This document shows positions 1 through 14,434 of a DNA stretch of 64,000 bases, in pieces. Numbering within the stretch: position 1 is the first letter of the stretch; every line of letters begins with the position of its first letter. The stretch lies in NCBI GenBank assembly GCA_901472455.1, contig LR590464.1, forward strand, positions 3,348,001 to 3,412,000, written 5' to 3'. Position numbers and translations under genes: made by a program. Origin of the DNA: Leclercia adecarboxylata. GTDB lineage: Bacteria > Pseudomonadota > Gammaproteobacteria > Enterobacterales > Enterobacteriaceae. The notes under the pieces are model-generated. The model was not told the DNA's origin. It made no database searches and saw nothing but the letters and a program-made list of their open reading frames with translations.

Positions 1-635
1 GCAGGGTATAGGCCGGGTTCGAGAAGGTCGCCATCTCTTCGCGAGTGGTGCTGAGCTGGCCAAGCAGTGGGTACTGCTTAGTGGCAATCAGCAGTCTCGT
101 CAGATCCTGCGCCGTGGAGACATTATGAATCGACAGACCGGTCGGCTCCACAAAGTGCGTCTGAACCATCCCCAGTGCCTTCGCTTTCGCGTTCATCGCC
201 CGGATAAACGCATCATAGCCACCCGGATAGTGGTGCGCGAGGCTTGCAGCGGCGCGGTTTTCCGAGGACATCAGCGCCAGCAGCAGCATGTTTTTACGGC
301 TGATTTCACTGTTCAGGCGTACGCGGGAGTAGATCCCTTTCATCTCTGGCGTGTGGCTGATATCGACGCGCAGTTTTTCATCCAGCGGCAGTCGTGCATC
401 CAGCACCACCATCGCGGTCATTAATTTGGTAATCGAAGCGATCGGGCGCACCAGATTGGGGTGGCTGGAATAGATCACTTTGTTGGTATTCAAATCGACG
501 ATCATGGCGCTACCGGAGGCAATCTCCGGCTGGGTGGCAGTAGCCACAGCGGCAGGTTTAGCGATCGCCGGGGACGCCCACTGGCACAGTCAGCAACAGT
601 GCCAGACTCAGTAAAGAAACGCGGAATTTCAGCAT
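1..635 (-). CDS. pbpG: D-alanyl-D-alanine endopeptidase PbpG (PBP7), 3' end cut by window
   Basis: Periplasmic penicillin-binding protein of the S11 peptidase family that cleaves D-Ala-mDAP cross-links in murein. The protein starts [18 protein letters not shown], an export signal, followed by [17 protein letters not shown]. The catalytic SxxK lies in ASITKLMTA, and the second serine motif SEN in [18 protein letters not shown]. The gene runs off the left edge around the segment [17 protein letters not shown], so roughly the last third is missing. One extra base in the GGGG run near 571 breaks the frame between the signal peptide and the mature protein; the other frame continues directly into [12 protein letters not shown]. 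Likely a sequencing error. Identity is firm from close similarity to E. coli PbpG and its usual neighbour yohC. Confidence 0.93.
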
Positions 636-765
636 GGTGAGATTTCTGATAATTATTCATGCACGTAATAACGTACACCGCCCGGGTCATAGCGCGAACG
701 CGGGCTGGCTAAGGCATCATAGCCGTCCAGATGCCTTGCTGCCAGCAGTTAATCGTGAACAGATG

Positions 766-797
766 CTGCATTGCTGGCAATTACACCAGCAATGCAG
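766..797. repeat. 12-bp perfect inverted repeat just after yohC
   Basis: CTGCATTGCTGG (766-777) and its exact complement CCAGCAATGCAG (786-797) flank an 8-base loop, ending 5 bases from the yohC stop. On the yohC strand no U-run follows, so this is not a standard intrinsic terminator. It may act as a 3' mRNA stabiliser or a Rho-assisted end. Confidence 0.6.
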
Positions 798-802
798 GAG
801 CC

Positions 803-1390
803 TCAGAAGAGACGATAACCATAACCCCAAAGAATAACTGTCAGCGCCAGCAGCACTTCCAGCAACAGCACGCCAATGGCGAGCGTTGAACCAGAGAAGC
901 TACGGCCCTCTTCTTTGTTGATATTCAGGAAGGTAGGAATACCGATATAGAGCAGATATCCGGTGTAAAACAGCGCCAGCGTCCCCACCAGGGCGCACAG
1001 CCAGACTAATGGATAGAGCGCCACAATCCCGCTCAGAAACAGCGGCGTTGCCACGTACCCGGCAAACACCATACAGTGCGTCAGCGAAGGGCGCTGCGGA
1101 TAATTACGCGCCATCCAGTAAATCACTCGCCCCATCACCGCGACACCCGCCAGCATGAGGGCATAAAACACCACCGCCAGCGCCAGGCCGGTGGTCCAGG
1201 AGAGTTTTACAATGTTGCCGTCGTCAAAATCCCAGCCAATTTGCGTGGTGCCAATAAAGGCGCAAATGACCGGCACCGCGGCCATCAGCAGCACATGGTG
1301 GGTGTAGTGATGACTGACCGTTTCGTTTTCGCTTCTTATGACGTGCATTTCACGATCGGGATGGGAAAAGAGTCCCCAGACATGGTTCAT
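803..1390 (-). CDS. yohC: YohC, Yip1-family inner membrane protein
   Basis: Uninterrupted 195-residue protein with about five predicted membrane helices, for example AAVPVICAFIG, LALAVVFYALMLAGVAVMG, PLFLSGIVALYPLVWLCALVG and a C-terminal hydrophobic stretch ending GYGYRLF. It belongs to the Yip1 domain family of polytopic membrane proteins; the bacterial function is not established. The ATG at 1390 is preceded by a purine-rich AGGGGGCG. It lies between pbpG and the small membrane protein/yohD, as in E. coli. Length matches the E. coli protein. Confidence 0.9.
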   Translation of the reverse strand: MNHVWGLFSHPDREMHVIRSENETVSHHYTHHVLLMAAVPVICAFIGTTQIGWDFDDGNIVKLSWTTGLALAVVFYALMLAGVAVMGRVIYWMARNYPQRPSLTHCMVFAGYVATPLFLSGIVALYPLVWLCALVGTLALFYTGYLLYIGIPTFLNINKEEGRSFSGSTLAIGVLLLEVLLALTVILWGYGYRLF

Positions 1391-1540
1391 AACGCCCCCT
1401 TGTTGTCGGCCCGCTAGCGATAACTCAAGTATAATGCAGGCCTGAGATTATTTTTTGTACAGCGTAATAATGCAGCAAATTGCGGGGCGTTCTGATATGT
1501 TAATGCCTACTAAACAGGCGGTTACAAAAAGGCCTCTTTC

Positions 1541-1805
1541 ATGCCGGAATTCATCTTTTTTAAAAAAGGAAATACCCTCTCGGCCTTGAGAAGTCCAACG
1601 TGCAGGGAGCCAGGTTGTTGCTTGAGCAGGGTTATGAAAACAGTTTGAAGAAATTATGGCCTCTGACAGCCAGCATGCCCTGGCGCGTCTGGCCGATATC
1701 AAAAAAGAAGAGGCCCTGACGGAACATGCCTTTATGACCTGGCCCGCTTTTGCCGCGGCGGTGGCCATCATTATGATGGTTGTGGGGTATCTGTTCAGCA
1801 ACTAG
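1541..1805 (+). CDS. Unrecognised small membrane protein, about 88 residues, two frame breaks
   Basis: I do not recognise this gene. Read with one missing base near 1584 (after TCGGCC) and one near 1639 (in the A-run), the stretch is exactly 89 codons including TAG. The product begins MPEFIFFKKGNTLSALEKSN, continues with a charged helical part (GARLLLEQGYEKQFEEIM) and ends with one strongly hydrophobic segment, AFAAAVAIIMMVVGYLF. Without repair, the ATG at 1656 still gives the last 49 residues including the helix. AAGG about 9 bases before 1541 can serve as ribosome site. It lies directly upstream of yohD, 24 bases from its start, and may be co-transcribed. The two repairs are inferred from frame continuity and the density of indels elsewhere. 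Confidence 0.55.
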
Positions 1806-1829
1806 CGTTTCCTGCGCTACGCTTATCGT

Positions 1830-2389
1830 ATGGATATTAATACTCTCATTGCACAGTATGGCTATGCCGCGTTGGTTGTGGGCAGCATAGCGGAAGGCGA
1901 AACCATCACCCTGCTGGGTGGCGTGGCGGCGCATCAGGGATTGTTACGTTTCCCGCTGGTTGTGGCGGCAGTCGCGCTGGGCGGGATGATCGGTGACCAG
2001 CTGCTCTATTTAGTCGGGGTGCGGTTTGGTCCGGCGATCCTGCGCCGTTTTTCCCGGCCACCAGAAAAAATCGACCGCGCACAGCGGCTGATCCAGCGCC
2101 ATCCCTACCTGTTCGTCATCGGCACCCGCTTTATGTACGGATTTCGCATCATCGGGCCGTTGTTAATCGGCGCAGCCGTCTGCCGCCAAAATTTTCCTGC
2201 CGCTGAATATTGTGGGGGCTATCGTCTGGGGCGCTGATCTTCACCACCTTAGGCTACGTCGGTGGCGAAGTGCTGGAGCCGTGGCTGCACTCGGTAAACC
2301 AGCACCTGCGCCACTGGTTCTGGCTGATCCTGGTGCTGGTGCTGGTCTTCGCGGTACGCTGGTGGCTGAAACGCCGGGACCGCAGCTAA
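1830..2389 (+). CDS. yohD: YohD, DedA-family membrane protein
   Basis: DedA/VTT-fold inner membrane protein, about 190 residues; the family is tied to membrane homeostasis and undecaprenyl-phosphate or lipid flipping. Visible are the N-terminal IAQYGYAALVVGSIAEGE, the re-entrant segment GGMIGDQLLYLVGVRFG, and the conserved GTRFMYGFRIIGPLLIGA. A missing base near 2173 (expected GASRLPPKIF) and an extra G near 2229 (IVWALIFTT) disturb a short middle part; the frame then continues to VLVFAVRWWLKRRDRS and TAA. The two shifts compensate, so the C-terminus is in the original frame. Convergent with yohF. Confidence 0.9.
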
Positions 2390-2404
2390 TTTACTTCTGC
2401 CGGT

Positions 2405-3173
2405 TTAAACTGGTGGATTGCCCAGCATAAAGCCGCCATCGACGATAAACGACTGTCCGGTGGCGTAGCTGGCATCCGTGTCACACAGCCAGGCCACGAG
2501 GCTTGCGATCTCTTTCGTATGCCCCGGCCGTGCCAGCGGGATATTCGGCATAGAACCCGGCTTCACTTCGCTGTCGTCCATATCGTTCATCGGCGTGGCG
2601 ATGGCCCCGGGCGCGACGGCATTGACCAGAATATTGTGCTGCCACCAGCTCCATCGCCATCGACTTGGTCAGGCCGCCGAGGGCATGTTTGGCCGAGGTT
2701 ATAGGCCGCTGGCATCCGGCAGCGGGGGTATGCTCATGCACCGAGGTGATATTGACGATGCGCCCGCCCTCCCCCTGCTTCACCATCTGCCGGGCGGCGA
2801 TTCTGTGAGCAGAGAAACGCGCCATCCACATCAACCTTAAAAATGGGACCGCCACTGCTCATATTCCATGTCGAGAAACGCGGCTTTGGTCATCGCCCCG
2901 GCGTTGTTAACCAGCACGTCGATACGGCCAAAGCGGGAAATCAGCGTCTCGATCGCCTTTGCGCCGTCCGGTAGCTGGCTTAGATCCAGATGAATGGCCT
3001 CTGCCCGCTGCCCGCGCGCCTCAATTTCACGACAGGTTTTCAATGCCCCCTTCTTCATCCGAGTGCCAGGTGACGCCAATATCAAATCCACGCTCCGCCA
3101 GCATCAGCGCCGTGGTTTTGCCGATCCCGGAATCCGATGCCGTCACAATAGCCACACGATTGTTTGAACCCAT
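2405..3173 (-). CDS. yohF: YohF, short-chain dehydrogenase/reductase
   Basis: Rossmann-fold NAD(P)-dependent oxidoreductase of the classical SDR family, about 253 residues; substrate unknown. Seen in pieces: the cofactor turn ASDSGIGK, LVNNAGAMTKAAFLDM (NNAG motif), VNITSVHEH (catalytic Ser), an AKHALGGL segment holding the YxxxK Lys, and the C-terminus GQSFIVDGGFMLGNPPV. At least six single-base changes, mostly insertions (near 3048, 2851, 2808, 2730, 2706 and 2643), break the frame, among the densest clusters in the window. The start is 2 bases after the mdtQ stop, so the two form an operon. The gene order matches E. coli. Confidence 0.87.
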
Positions 3174-3175
3174 AC

Positions 3176-4650
3176 TCACCTCCGAAAAAGAATACAAAGA
3201 GATAAGTATAGATACTTCTCACTTTCTACCCATGCTGGATAGCCGCCGCCCAGTGCGGAGGTAAGCTGGAGAGTGGCATCGATGTACTGCCCCTGTAGCG
3301 TCAGCCCGGCGAGTTGTTCCTTGAGGGCGGGTAGTCTGGCTTCGCTGACGCGTGAACCGGCCGACAATCCCCGCCCTGTAGCGCGCCTGCGCCCAGGGCC
3401 ACCCACCCGCTCGGCATCGGCTTCAATTTTCTGTTGATGCTGATTTTTTGCCATTAAGGTTTCGACTTCGCTTGCGGTACGGGCCACCTGATTCACCGCT
3501 TCCAACACCGCCTTGTTGTAATTCGCTACCGACAGGTTGCTTTGCGCCTGGGCGATATCGAGATTTGCATTCAGGCGTCCACTGTCAAAAATCGGCAGGG
3601 TCAGACCGGCGGTAACCCCCATCTGCTGCGCCGAGGAGCGGAACAGATCGCTTAAGTGCAGCGCATCCTGTTGCAGGAACGCCATCAGGTTGAATATCGG
3701 GATAAAACGCGGCTTTTGCGGCATCCACGTCCCGCAGGGAAGCTTCGATATACCAGTGGGCCTCCTGCAGATCGGGGCGTCGGGCCAGCAGCGAGTAGCC
3801 CAGCGGAGGAAGGCAATTTTGTCTCGACGGTGGGTAAGGCGTGCGGAGTAAGGGTTATCGACGCGGTGTTGGTCAGGGCCTGCAGACGCGCCTCAATGGC
3901 TTTCATGTTGCCGTTTACTTCTGCGAGCCGCTCTTCGGTTTTACTGGCATTGATATCGGTTTCGACCCCTTCCACGGATGAGGTAATCCCCTGCTGATAC
4001 AGCTCCCGGTCGGTACTGATGATATTTTGCTGCCTCCTGTTTGATGGCAGTTAACAGCTGCCTGGTCGCAGCCTGGGTCTGCCACTCCCAGTAGAGGCGC
4101 GCCACGCTGGTGGCAAGCAGCTGCGGGTCTGTTGCAGCTCTGCCTGTTGTGCGTTGACTTTCCCGATGCGGGCCTCCACCTGGGCGCGGTTTTTGCCCCA
4201 CAGATCCAGATCCCAGCCAGCGGTTAAACCCAGAGTGCCGTTAGTGTACCAGGGGCCGGTGGTGCCAGCCGCAGGGTCGGTGATCGCGAAAGGCCCCATC
4301 AGCCCCTCTGCTGACATTTTTTGCCGTTCGACATCGGCAGAAAAATCAACGTCCGGCCCTTCTGCGGCCATCGCCATTTTGGCCTGGGCTTCGGCAAGGG
4401 CGATGCGCTGACGGGCAATTTGCATATCTGGCGCGTCGGCCTGCGCTTTGACAATCAGGGCAGTGAGCTGCGGATCGTGGAATTCTTCCCACCACGTATT
4501 TTTTGGCCATTGACCGGCGGCCAGCCCAGAGGCAATTGTCGCGGCGGGGGACCTGCTGTTTAAGCGATGCAGTCGTATCGTGGTGAGGGGCACAGGCAAC
4601 AAGCCACAGGGAGAGAGTCAGGCAGAAGCCGTAAAACGTGAACGTTTCAT
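3176..4650 (-). CDS. mdtQ: MdtQ, outer membrane efflux lipoprotein (TolC/NodT type)
   Basis: Outer membrane channel of an RND/MFS-type efflux system, about 480 residues. The lipobox WLVACA gives a lipidated Cys. The repeated outer membrane factor domain is visible: DLDLWGKNRAQVEARIGKV, VEGVETDINASKTEERL, NLMAFLQQDALHLSDLF and MGVTAGLTLPIFDSGRLNA. At least six frame changes occur, for example near 4640, 4548, 4130, 4030 and 3400, so no long intact frame remains, although family sequence is present end to end. In K-12 mdtQ is itself disrupted; here the full-length content suggests a functional gene hidden by sequencing errors. Forms an operon with yohF. Confidence 0.85.
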
Positions 4651-4756
4651 CGGGTTATTCACATAAAAAAAGAAGGCTGCAACATACGGCTCACAGCGCT
4701 TCCGTTTTTTTAGGAATCGGTGGCAATCCACACTTTGTCATACCTGGATATATTCA

Positions 4757-4784
4757 GAAAAAACACCCGGCGCGCTGCCGGGTG
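4757..4784 (-). terminator. Intrinsic terminator of the bgl operon
   Basis: On the minus strand, CACCCGGC and GCCGGGTG pair across a short GC loop (4764-4784) and are followed by a run of six T. It lies 14 bases after the bglB stop. Confidence 0.85.
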
Positions 4785-4797
4785 CGTCTGGCGATCC

Positions 4798-8197
<3,400 letters not shown>

Positions 8198-8211
8198 GTT
8201 TGTCGTGGGGC

Positions 8212-9163
<952 letters not shown>

Positions 9164-9202
9164 TGCGCCCCGCTAAAAAATGTGACGCAGATCGAACCCG
9201 GC

Positions 9203-10135
9203 TTATTTGGACTGGATGACCCGGGCAATCTCCGCGGAGGATTGCAGGGCGCGGATCTCCTGAAACAGTTCCAGGGCCTCGTCGTACTCTTTACGCAGGT
9301 AACTCAGCCACTGCTTGATACGCGCGACGTGGTACAGCCCGGTGTCGCCCTGCTTTTCGAGGCGGGTGTATTTCTTCAGCAGCGTCACCACCTCTGGCCA
9401 GGGCATACGCGGCTCGTTGTATTTAATCACCCGGCTGAGGTTAGGCACGTTGAGCGCCCCGCGCCCAATCATGATTGAATCGCAGCCGGTCGCCGCCATA
9501 CAGGCCAGCGCGCTTTCGCGATCCCAGATTTCGCCGTTAGCAACCACCGGGATGGTCAGCCGTTTGCGGATCTCGCCGATAGCCTGCCAGTTAATGCGCT
9601 CGGCTTTGTAACCATCTTCTTTGGTGCGGCCATGAACCACCAGCTCGCTGGCCCCCGCCTGCTGCACCGCATCGGCAATTTCAAACTGCCTGTCGCCGCT
9701 GTCCCAGCCCAGACGGACTTTCACCGTAACCGGCAGGTGGGATGGCACCGCCTCGCGCATCGCTTTCGCGCCGCGGTAGATCAGCTCAGGATCTTTAAGC
9801 AGCGTGGCGCCGCCGCCGCTGCCGTTGACCATTTTCGATGGACAGCCGCAGTTCAGGTCCACGCCCCAGGAACCCAGCTCGACGGCGCGGGCGGCATTTT
9901 CCGCCAGCCATTCGGGATATTGTCCCAGCAGCTGGATCCGCACCCGGGTGCCGGAGGGGGTGCGGCTCTGGTGATGCAGCTCCGGGCAGAGTCTGTAAAA
10001 CGATTTTACCGGCAACAACATATCCACCACCCGCAGAAACTCGGTGATGCAGTGATCATAATCGTTAACGTCGGTCAGCAGCTCACGCACCAGCGAATCG
10101 AGCACACCTTCCATCGGTGCCAGTAATACACGCAT
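9203..10135 (-). CDS. dusC: tRNA-dihydrouridine(16) synthase DusC
   Basis: FMN-dependent enzyme that reduces uridine 16 in tRNA D-loops. Intact, 310 residues. The TIM barrel begins [20 protein letters not shown]; the catalytic Cys sits in [20 protein letters not shown]-contacting segments are [31 protein letters not shown] and [11 protein letters not shown], and the C-terminal helical tRNA-binding domain follows ([17 protein letters not shown]). The start follows [10 protein letters not shown], conserved in the Dus family. The bgl operon follows downstream on the same strand; in E. coli mdtQ is the direct neighbour. Confidence 0.96.
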   Translation of the reverse strand: MRVLLAPMEGVLDSLVRELLTDVNDYDHCITEFLRVVDMLLPVKSFYRLCPELHHQSRTPSGTRVRIQLLGQYPEWLAENAARAVELGSWGVDLNCGCPSKMVNGSGGGATLLKDPELIYRGAKAMREAVPSHLPVTVKVRLGWDSGDRQFEIADAVQQAGASELVVHGRTKEDGYKAERINWQAIGEIRKRLTIPVVANGEIWDRESALACMAATGCDSIMIGRGALNVPNLSRVIKYNEPRMPWPEVVTLLKKYTRLEKQGDTGLYHVARIKQWLSYLRKEYDEALELFQEIRALQSSAEIARVIQSK

Positions 10136-10225
10136 ATCAGTACCCGTAAAAAAAGACGCGCTATAGTAGCCGCTCCCGCGAAAGGTGGGAAGCGTCAGGA
10201 AAGCGATGCGTGTAGGGTTTGGGCC

Positions 10226-11005
10226 TTAATCGGGGATGGTTTCGTCAGGGCGCAGCGTCAGCACCTCAAAACCGTCTGCGGTCACGGCGATGGTGTGTTC
10301 CCACTGTGCAGAGAGCTTTTTGTCACGGGTCACCACTGTCCAGCCATCTTTCTTCGTTTTGATCCGGCTGTCGCCCTGATTGATCATCGGTTCGATGGTA
10401 AAGACCATCCCCTCCTGTAAGACAGGGCCTTCACCGGGTTTGCCGTAGTGCAGGATCTGCGGCTCTTCGTGCATCTCTTTGCCAATGCCGTGCCCGCAAT
10501 ACTCCCGCACCACGCTGTAGCCATGGCTTTCAACGTATGACTGGATCGCATGCCCGATATCGCCCAGGGTCGCGCCCGGTTTCACCGCCTTAATCCCCTT
10601 CCACATCCCCTCCTGGGTCGTTTTCACTAACCTGCGCGCCAGGGGGGAAACCTCACCAATGAGATACATTTTACTGGAGTCGGCGATCATGCCCGCGTTT
10701 TCGAGGGTGATATCGACGTTGACAATAGAGCCTGACTTAAGGTGCTCCGACTCTTTCGGGATCCCGTGGCAGACCACGTCGTTCACCGAGGTGTTCAGCA
10801 CGTACGGGTAGCCATACTGCCCTTTACTGGCGGGGCGGGACTGAAGTTGATCCACAATAAATGCCTCCGCACGATTGTTGATCTCCATGGTTGATACGCC
10901 AGGCTTGATAAACTCATCCAGCATGGTGAACACGGACGCCAGCAGTTCACCCGCGTGACGCTGACGGGCCAACTCATCGGCACTCTTAATGAGAATTGAT
11001 GGCAT
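10226..11005 (-). CDS. Second methionine aminopeptidase, type I
   Basis: Intact 259-residue M24 metallopeptidase. It would remove N-terminal Met from new proteins. All metal ligands of the family are present: Asp in IVNVDITLE, Asp in MIADSSKMY, His in YCGHGIGKEMHEE, Glu in VFTIEPMINQ and Glu in AQWEHTIAV, plus the substrate His in VVCHGIPKE, so it looks active. This is not the rpsB-linked map gene but a paralogue. A strong GGAGGTGATC ribosome site lies inside the upstream ParD-like gene, which overlaps it by 20 bases, so the two are translationally coupled. dusC lies 90 bases downstream. Confidence 0.9.
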   Translation of the reverse strand: MPSILIKSADELARQRHAGELLASVFTMLDEFIKPGVSTMEINNRAEAFIVDQLQSRPASKGQYGYPYVLNTSVNDVVCHGIPKESEHLKSGSIVNVDITLENAGMIADSSKMYLIGEVSPLARRLVKTTQEGMWKGIKAVKPGATLGDIGHAIQSYVESHGYSVVREYCGHGIGKEMHEEPQILHYGKPGEGPVLQEGMVFTIEPMINQGDSRIKTKKDGWTVVTRDKKLSAQWEHTIAVTADGFEVLTLRPDETIPD

Positions 11006-11204
11006 TGATCACCTCCAGTAAACGGTCGGAGCCAGATTTCAGCATCATCATCTTTATTTGCTGATGGTTAAGGTCAGGATAGAGTTCGCTCATCATGCCG
11101 AGGCGGATCCAGTATTCCGCCTGCGCGTTGACCGAACGCGACATGGCTTTGCTGGCATCACGAATATCGTCATGCAGGAGATCGGAGATTTTTACGATGC
11201 CCAT
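10986..11204 (-). CDS. ParD-like antitoxin-family protein
   Basis: 72-residue protein starting MGIVKISDLLHDDIRDASKA and continuing MSRSVNAQAEYWIRLGMM, the ribbon-helix-helix pattern of the ParD-like family (a short N-terminal strand followed by two helices). Such proteins are DNA-binding dimers that act as type II antitoxins or repressors. There is no ParE-like toxin next to it: the following gene, overlapping by 20 bases in the place where the toxin normally stands, encodes a methionine aminopeptidase. An inverted repeat overlaps its start codon. Family call from pattern; function here unknown. Confidence 0.8.
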   Translation of the reverse strand: MGIVKISDLLHDDIRDASKAMSRSVNAQAEYWIRLGMMSELYPDLNHQQIKMMMLKSGSDRLLEVINAINSH

Positions 11205-11232
11205 ATATATGTTCCATTATGATTCATATATA
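11204..11232. promoter_or_regulatory. Inverted repeat over the ParD-like start, candidate operator
   Basis: TATATATG (11204-11211) and CATATATA (11225-11232) form a perfect 8-bp inverted repeat with a 13-base spacer. The first arm overlaps the ATG of the ParD-like gene. Position and symmetry fit an autoregulatory operator for a ribbon-helix-helix protein; AT-rich chance symmetry is the alternative. Confidence 0.4.
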
Positions 11233-11390
11233 AATCGTATATCAGGGGCGCGGCATTGTCACTTCTGGTTTGGGGAAATGCCCAACGTTCCAATAAGTAA
11301 TGTCTGGTATGCTCAAAAGTCATGATGTGATCCGTAGCACGTTTAGGGTTTTAATTGTATGATGAATGCGTTTCATCAAGGGCTTTCACC

Positions 11391-11789
11391 ATGAATAAAT
11401 CACTGATAGTTGTCTGGCAGTACCTGCGCGCGTTCATCCTGATTTATGCCTGCCTGTATGCGGGAATATTCCTCGCCTCTCTGCTGCCAATTACTATTCC
11501 CGGCAGCATTATTGGCATGCTGATCCTGTTTGTGCTGCTCGCGCTGCAAATCCTCCCGGCACAATGGGTTAAACCCGGCTGCTCGGTGCTGATCCGCTAT
11601 ATGGCGCTGCTGTTCGTGCCCATTGGCGTGGGTGTCATGCAGTACTACGACCTGCTGAGCGCGCAGTTTGGCCCGATATTTGTTTCCTGCACTATCAGTA
11701 CGCTGGTGGTCTTCTTAGTGGTCAGCTGGAGCACACATCTGGCGCATGGGGAACGTAACGTGGTTGGGCAAAAAGGACAGAAAAAATGA
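11391..11789 (+). CDS. yohJ: YohJ, LrgA/CidA-family membrane protein
   Basis: 132-residue inner membrane protein with four predicted helices ([71 protein letters not shown]). It belongs to the holin-like LrgA family and is paired with an LrgB-type protein. The frame is open upstream, but the ATG at 11391 gives the exact E. coli length and the start [15 protein letters not shown]. The stop overlaps the start of yohK (ATGA), a tight operon. Confidence 0.93.
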   Translation: MNKSLIVVWQYLRAFILIYACLYAGIFLASLLPITIPGSIIGMLILFVLLALQILPAQWVKPGCSVLIRYMALLFVPIGVGVMQYYDLLSAQFGPIFVSCTISTLVVFLVVSWSTHLAHGERNVVGQKGQKK

Positions 11790-12481
11790 TGGCCAATATC
11801 TGGTGGTCCCTGCCGCTCACCGTGGCGGTCTTCTTCGCCGCCCGCAAGCTGGCAGTGCGTCTGAAGTTCCCGCTGCTTAACCCCTTGCTGGTGGCGATGG
11901 TGGTGATTATTCCTTTCCTGCTGTTGACCGGCATCCCCTACGCGAACTATTTCCAGGGCAGCAAGGTGCTTAACGATCTGCTGCAACCTGCGGTGGTGGC
12001 GCTGGCGTTCCCGCTGTATGAACAGCTGCACCAGATCCGCGCCCGCTGGAAGTCGATCATCACTATCTGTCTGGTTGGCAGCCTGGTAGCGATGATTACC
12101 GGCACCTCGGTGGCGCTGCTGATGGGGGCAACCCCGGAAATTGCCGCCTCTATTTTACCGAAATCGGTAACCACCCCGATTGCGATGGCGGTAGGCGGCA
12201 GTCTCGGCGGCATCCCGGCGATCAGCGCTGTGTGCGTCATCTATGTCGGTATTCTCGGGGCGGTTTTGGGCCATACGCTGCTGAATGCCATGCGCATTCG
12301 TACTAAATCGGCCCGTGGTCTGGCGATGGGCACCGCCTCGCACGCCCTCGGTACCGCCCGTTGCGCGGAGCTGGATTATCAGGAAGGGGCATTCAGTTCC
12401 CTGGCGCTGGTGATCTGCGGGATCATGACCTCGCTGATTGCGCCGTTCCTCTTCCCGATTATTCTGGCGGTCATGGGCTAA
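11786..12481 (+). CDS. yohK: YohK, LrgB-family membrane protein
   Basis: Intact 231-residue polytopic protein with the LrgB signature segments [37 protein letters not shown] and [15 protein letters not shown]. The family partners LrgA-type proteins and is linked to murein hydrolase control or export of small organic acids; the role in enterobacteria is not settled. Overlaps yohJ by 4 bases. cdd follows after 128 bases with its own promoter. Confidence 0.94.
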   Translation: MMANIWWSLPLTVAVFFAARKLAVRLKFPLLNPLLVAMVVIIPFLLLTGIPYANYFQGSKVLNDLLQPAVVALAFPLYEQLHQIRARWKSIITICLVGSLVAMITGTSVALLMGATPEIAASILPKSVTTPIAMAVGGSLGGIPAISAVCVIYVGILGAVLGHTLLNAMRIRTKSARGLAMGTASHALGTARCAELDYQEGAFSSLALVICGIMTSLIAPFLFPIILAVMG

Positions 12482-12484
12482 AAT

Positions 12485-12578
12485 TTGCGACGCGTCGCGC
12501 ATTTTTCATTTGAGTTTCATAAGTTGCACACATAATGAGATCTGGGTCACATATAAAGCCTTTGTGGCTCCGTACACT
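12485..12578 (+). promoter_or_regulatory. cdd promoter with CRP site and CytR-region palindrome
   Basis: TGAGA-tctggg-TCACA (12536-12551) is a CRP site. TACACT (12573-12578) is the likely -10; with a start near 12584, CRP sits near -41 as in E. coli cdd. Upstream, GCGACGCGTCGC (12487-12498) is a perfect palindrome at the place of the second CRP/CytR region of the E. coli promoter. Regulation by cAMP-CRP and CytR is inferred from that likeness. Confidence 0.7.
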
Positions 12579-12609
12579 ACCGATCCATTAACCTTTATGA
12601 GGCAACGCC

Positions 12610-13494
12610 ATGCATCCACGTTTTCACTCAGCTTTCACTCAGCTTGCAGAGAATTTGCAGTCAGCCCTGGCCCCGGTTCTGGCGGATGCACATTTCCCCG
12701 CCCTGCTGACGGCTGAACAGGTCACCGCCCTGAAACGTGCCACGGATCTGGATGATGACGCGCTGGCCTTTGCGCTTCTGCCACTGGCGGCAGCCTGCGC
12801 CCGCGCCGACCTGTCCCATTTCAACGTAGGTGCCATTGCGCGCGGCGTGAGCGGCACCTGGTACTTCGGTGGCAATATGGAGTTTATCGGGGCGACCATG
12901 CAGCAGACCGTGCATGCGGAACAGAGCGCAATCAGCCATGCCTGGCTGCGCGGTGAAAAATCCCTGCAAGCCATTACCGTGAACTACACGCCGTGTGGCC
13001 ACTGCCGTCAGTTTATGAACGAGCTTAACAGCGGTTTGCAACTGCGTATCAACCTGCCGGGCCGCGCCCCGCATACTCTGGCCGACTACCTGCCGGATGC
13101 CTTCGGCCCGAAGGATCTGGACATTAAATCCCTGCTGATGGATGAACAGGATCATGGCTACACCCTGAGCGGCGATGCGCTGGCCCAGGCCGCTATCCTC
13201 GCCGCCAACAAGTCACACGCCCCTTATAGCCAGGCCCCGAGCGGCGTGGCGCTGGAGTGTGTCGATGGGCGCATCTTCACCGGCAGCTATGCCGAGAACG
13301 CCGCCTTTAACCCAACGTTGCCGCCGCTGCAGGGCGCACTGAACCTGCTCAGCCTCAACGGCTACGACTACCCGGACATTCAGCGCGCCATTCTGGCAGA
13401 AAAACCCGATGCTCCGCTGATCCAGTGGGACGCCACCGCGGCCACGTTGCGCGCGCTGGGTTGCACCAGCATCGACCGCGTGCTTCTGGCTTAA
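12610..13494 (+). CDS. cdd: Cytidine deaminase
   Basis: Zinc enzyme converting cytidine and deoxycytidine to uridine nucleosides. Intact, 294 residues, the dimeric enterobacterial long form with a catalytic N-terminal domain and a degenerate C-terminal repeat. Zinc and catalytic residues: TVHAEQSA (His and proton-shuttling Glu) and [10 protein letters not shown] (two Cys). Substrate Asn/Glu are in [13 protein letters not shown] at 12610 follows TATGAGGCAACGCC with a GAGG ribosome site. Confidence 0.97.
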   Translation: MHPRFHSAFTQLAENLQSALAPVLADAHFPALLTAEQVTALKRATDLDDDALAFALLPLAAACARADLSHFNVGAIARGVSGTWYFGGNMEFIGATMQQTVHAEQSAISHAWLRGEKSLQAITVNYTPCGHCRQFMNELNSGLQLRINLPGRAPHTLADYLPDAFGPKDLDIKSLLMDEQDHGYTLSGDALAQAAILAANKSHAPYSQAPSGVALECVDGRIFTGSYAENAAFNPTLPPLQGALNLLSLNGYDYPDIQRAILAEKPDAPLIQWDATAATLRALGCTSIDRVLLA

Positions 13495-13580
13495 GTCGTT
13501 GATGCGGGCAGCAATGCCCGCACAATTGATGAAAATCCCTTCAATTAAACCGCCGTTTCTTGCGCTTACCAGACGGGTAA

Positions 13581-14349
<769 letters not shown>

Positions 14350-14392
14350 AGCCACGCCAACGCAGCGCCGCCGGGGGAAATGACCCGGGCAT

Positions 14393-14421
14393 AAAAAAAC
14401 CCGCATTAAGCGGGTTTTTTT
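14393..14421. terminator. Bidirectional terminator between sanA and mglC
   Basis: ACCCGC and GCGGGT pair around a 5-base loop, flanked by seven A and seven T, so it works for both converging genes. Confidence 0.9.
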
Positions 14422-14434
14422 ATGCGTTGATATC

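Noticed and set aside
125..424. Open frame on the plus strand
   Set aside because: It lies opposite pbpG, which has full family sequence; no ribosome site.
3176..4650. mdtQ as a true pseudogene, as in K-12
   Set aside because: All family segments are present; the breaks are single bases of the same kind as in genes that must work.
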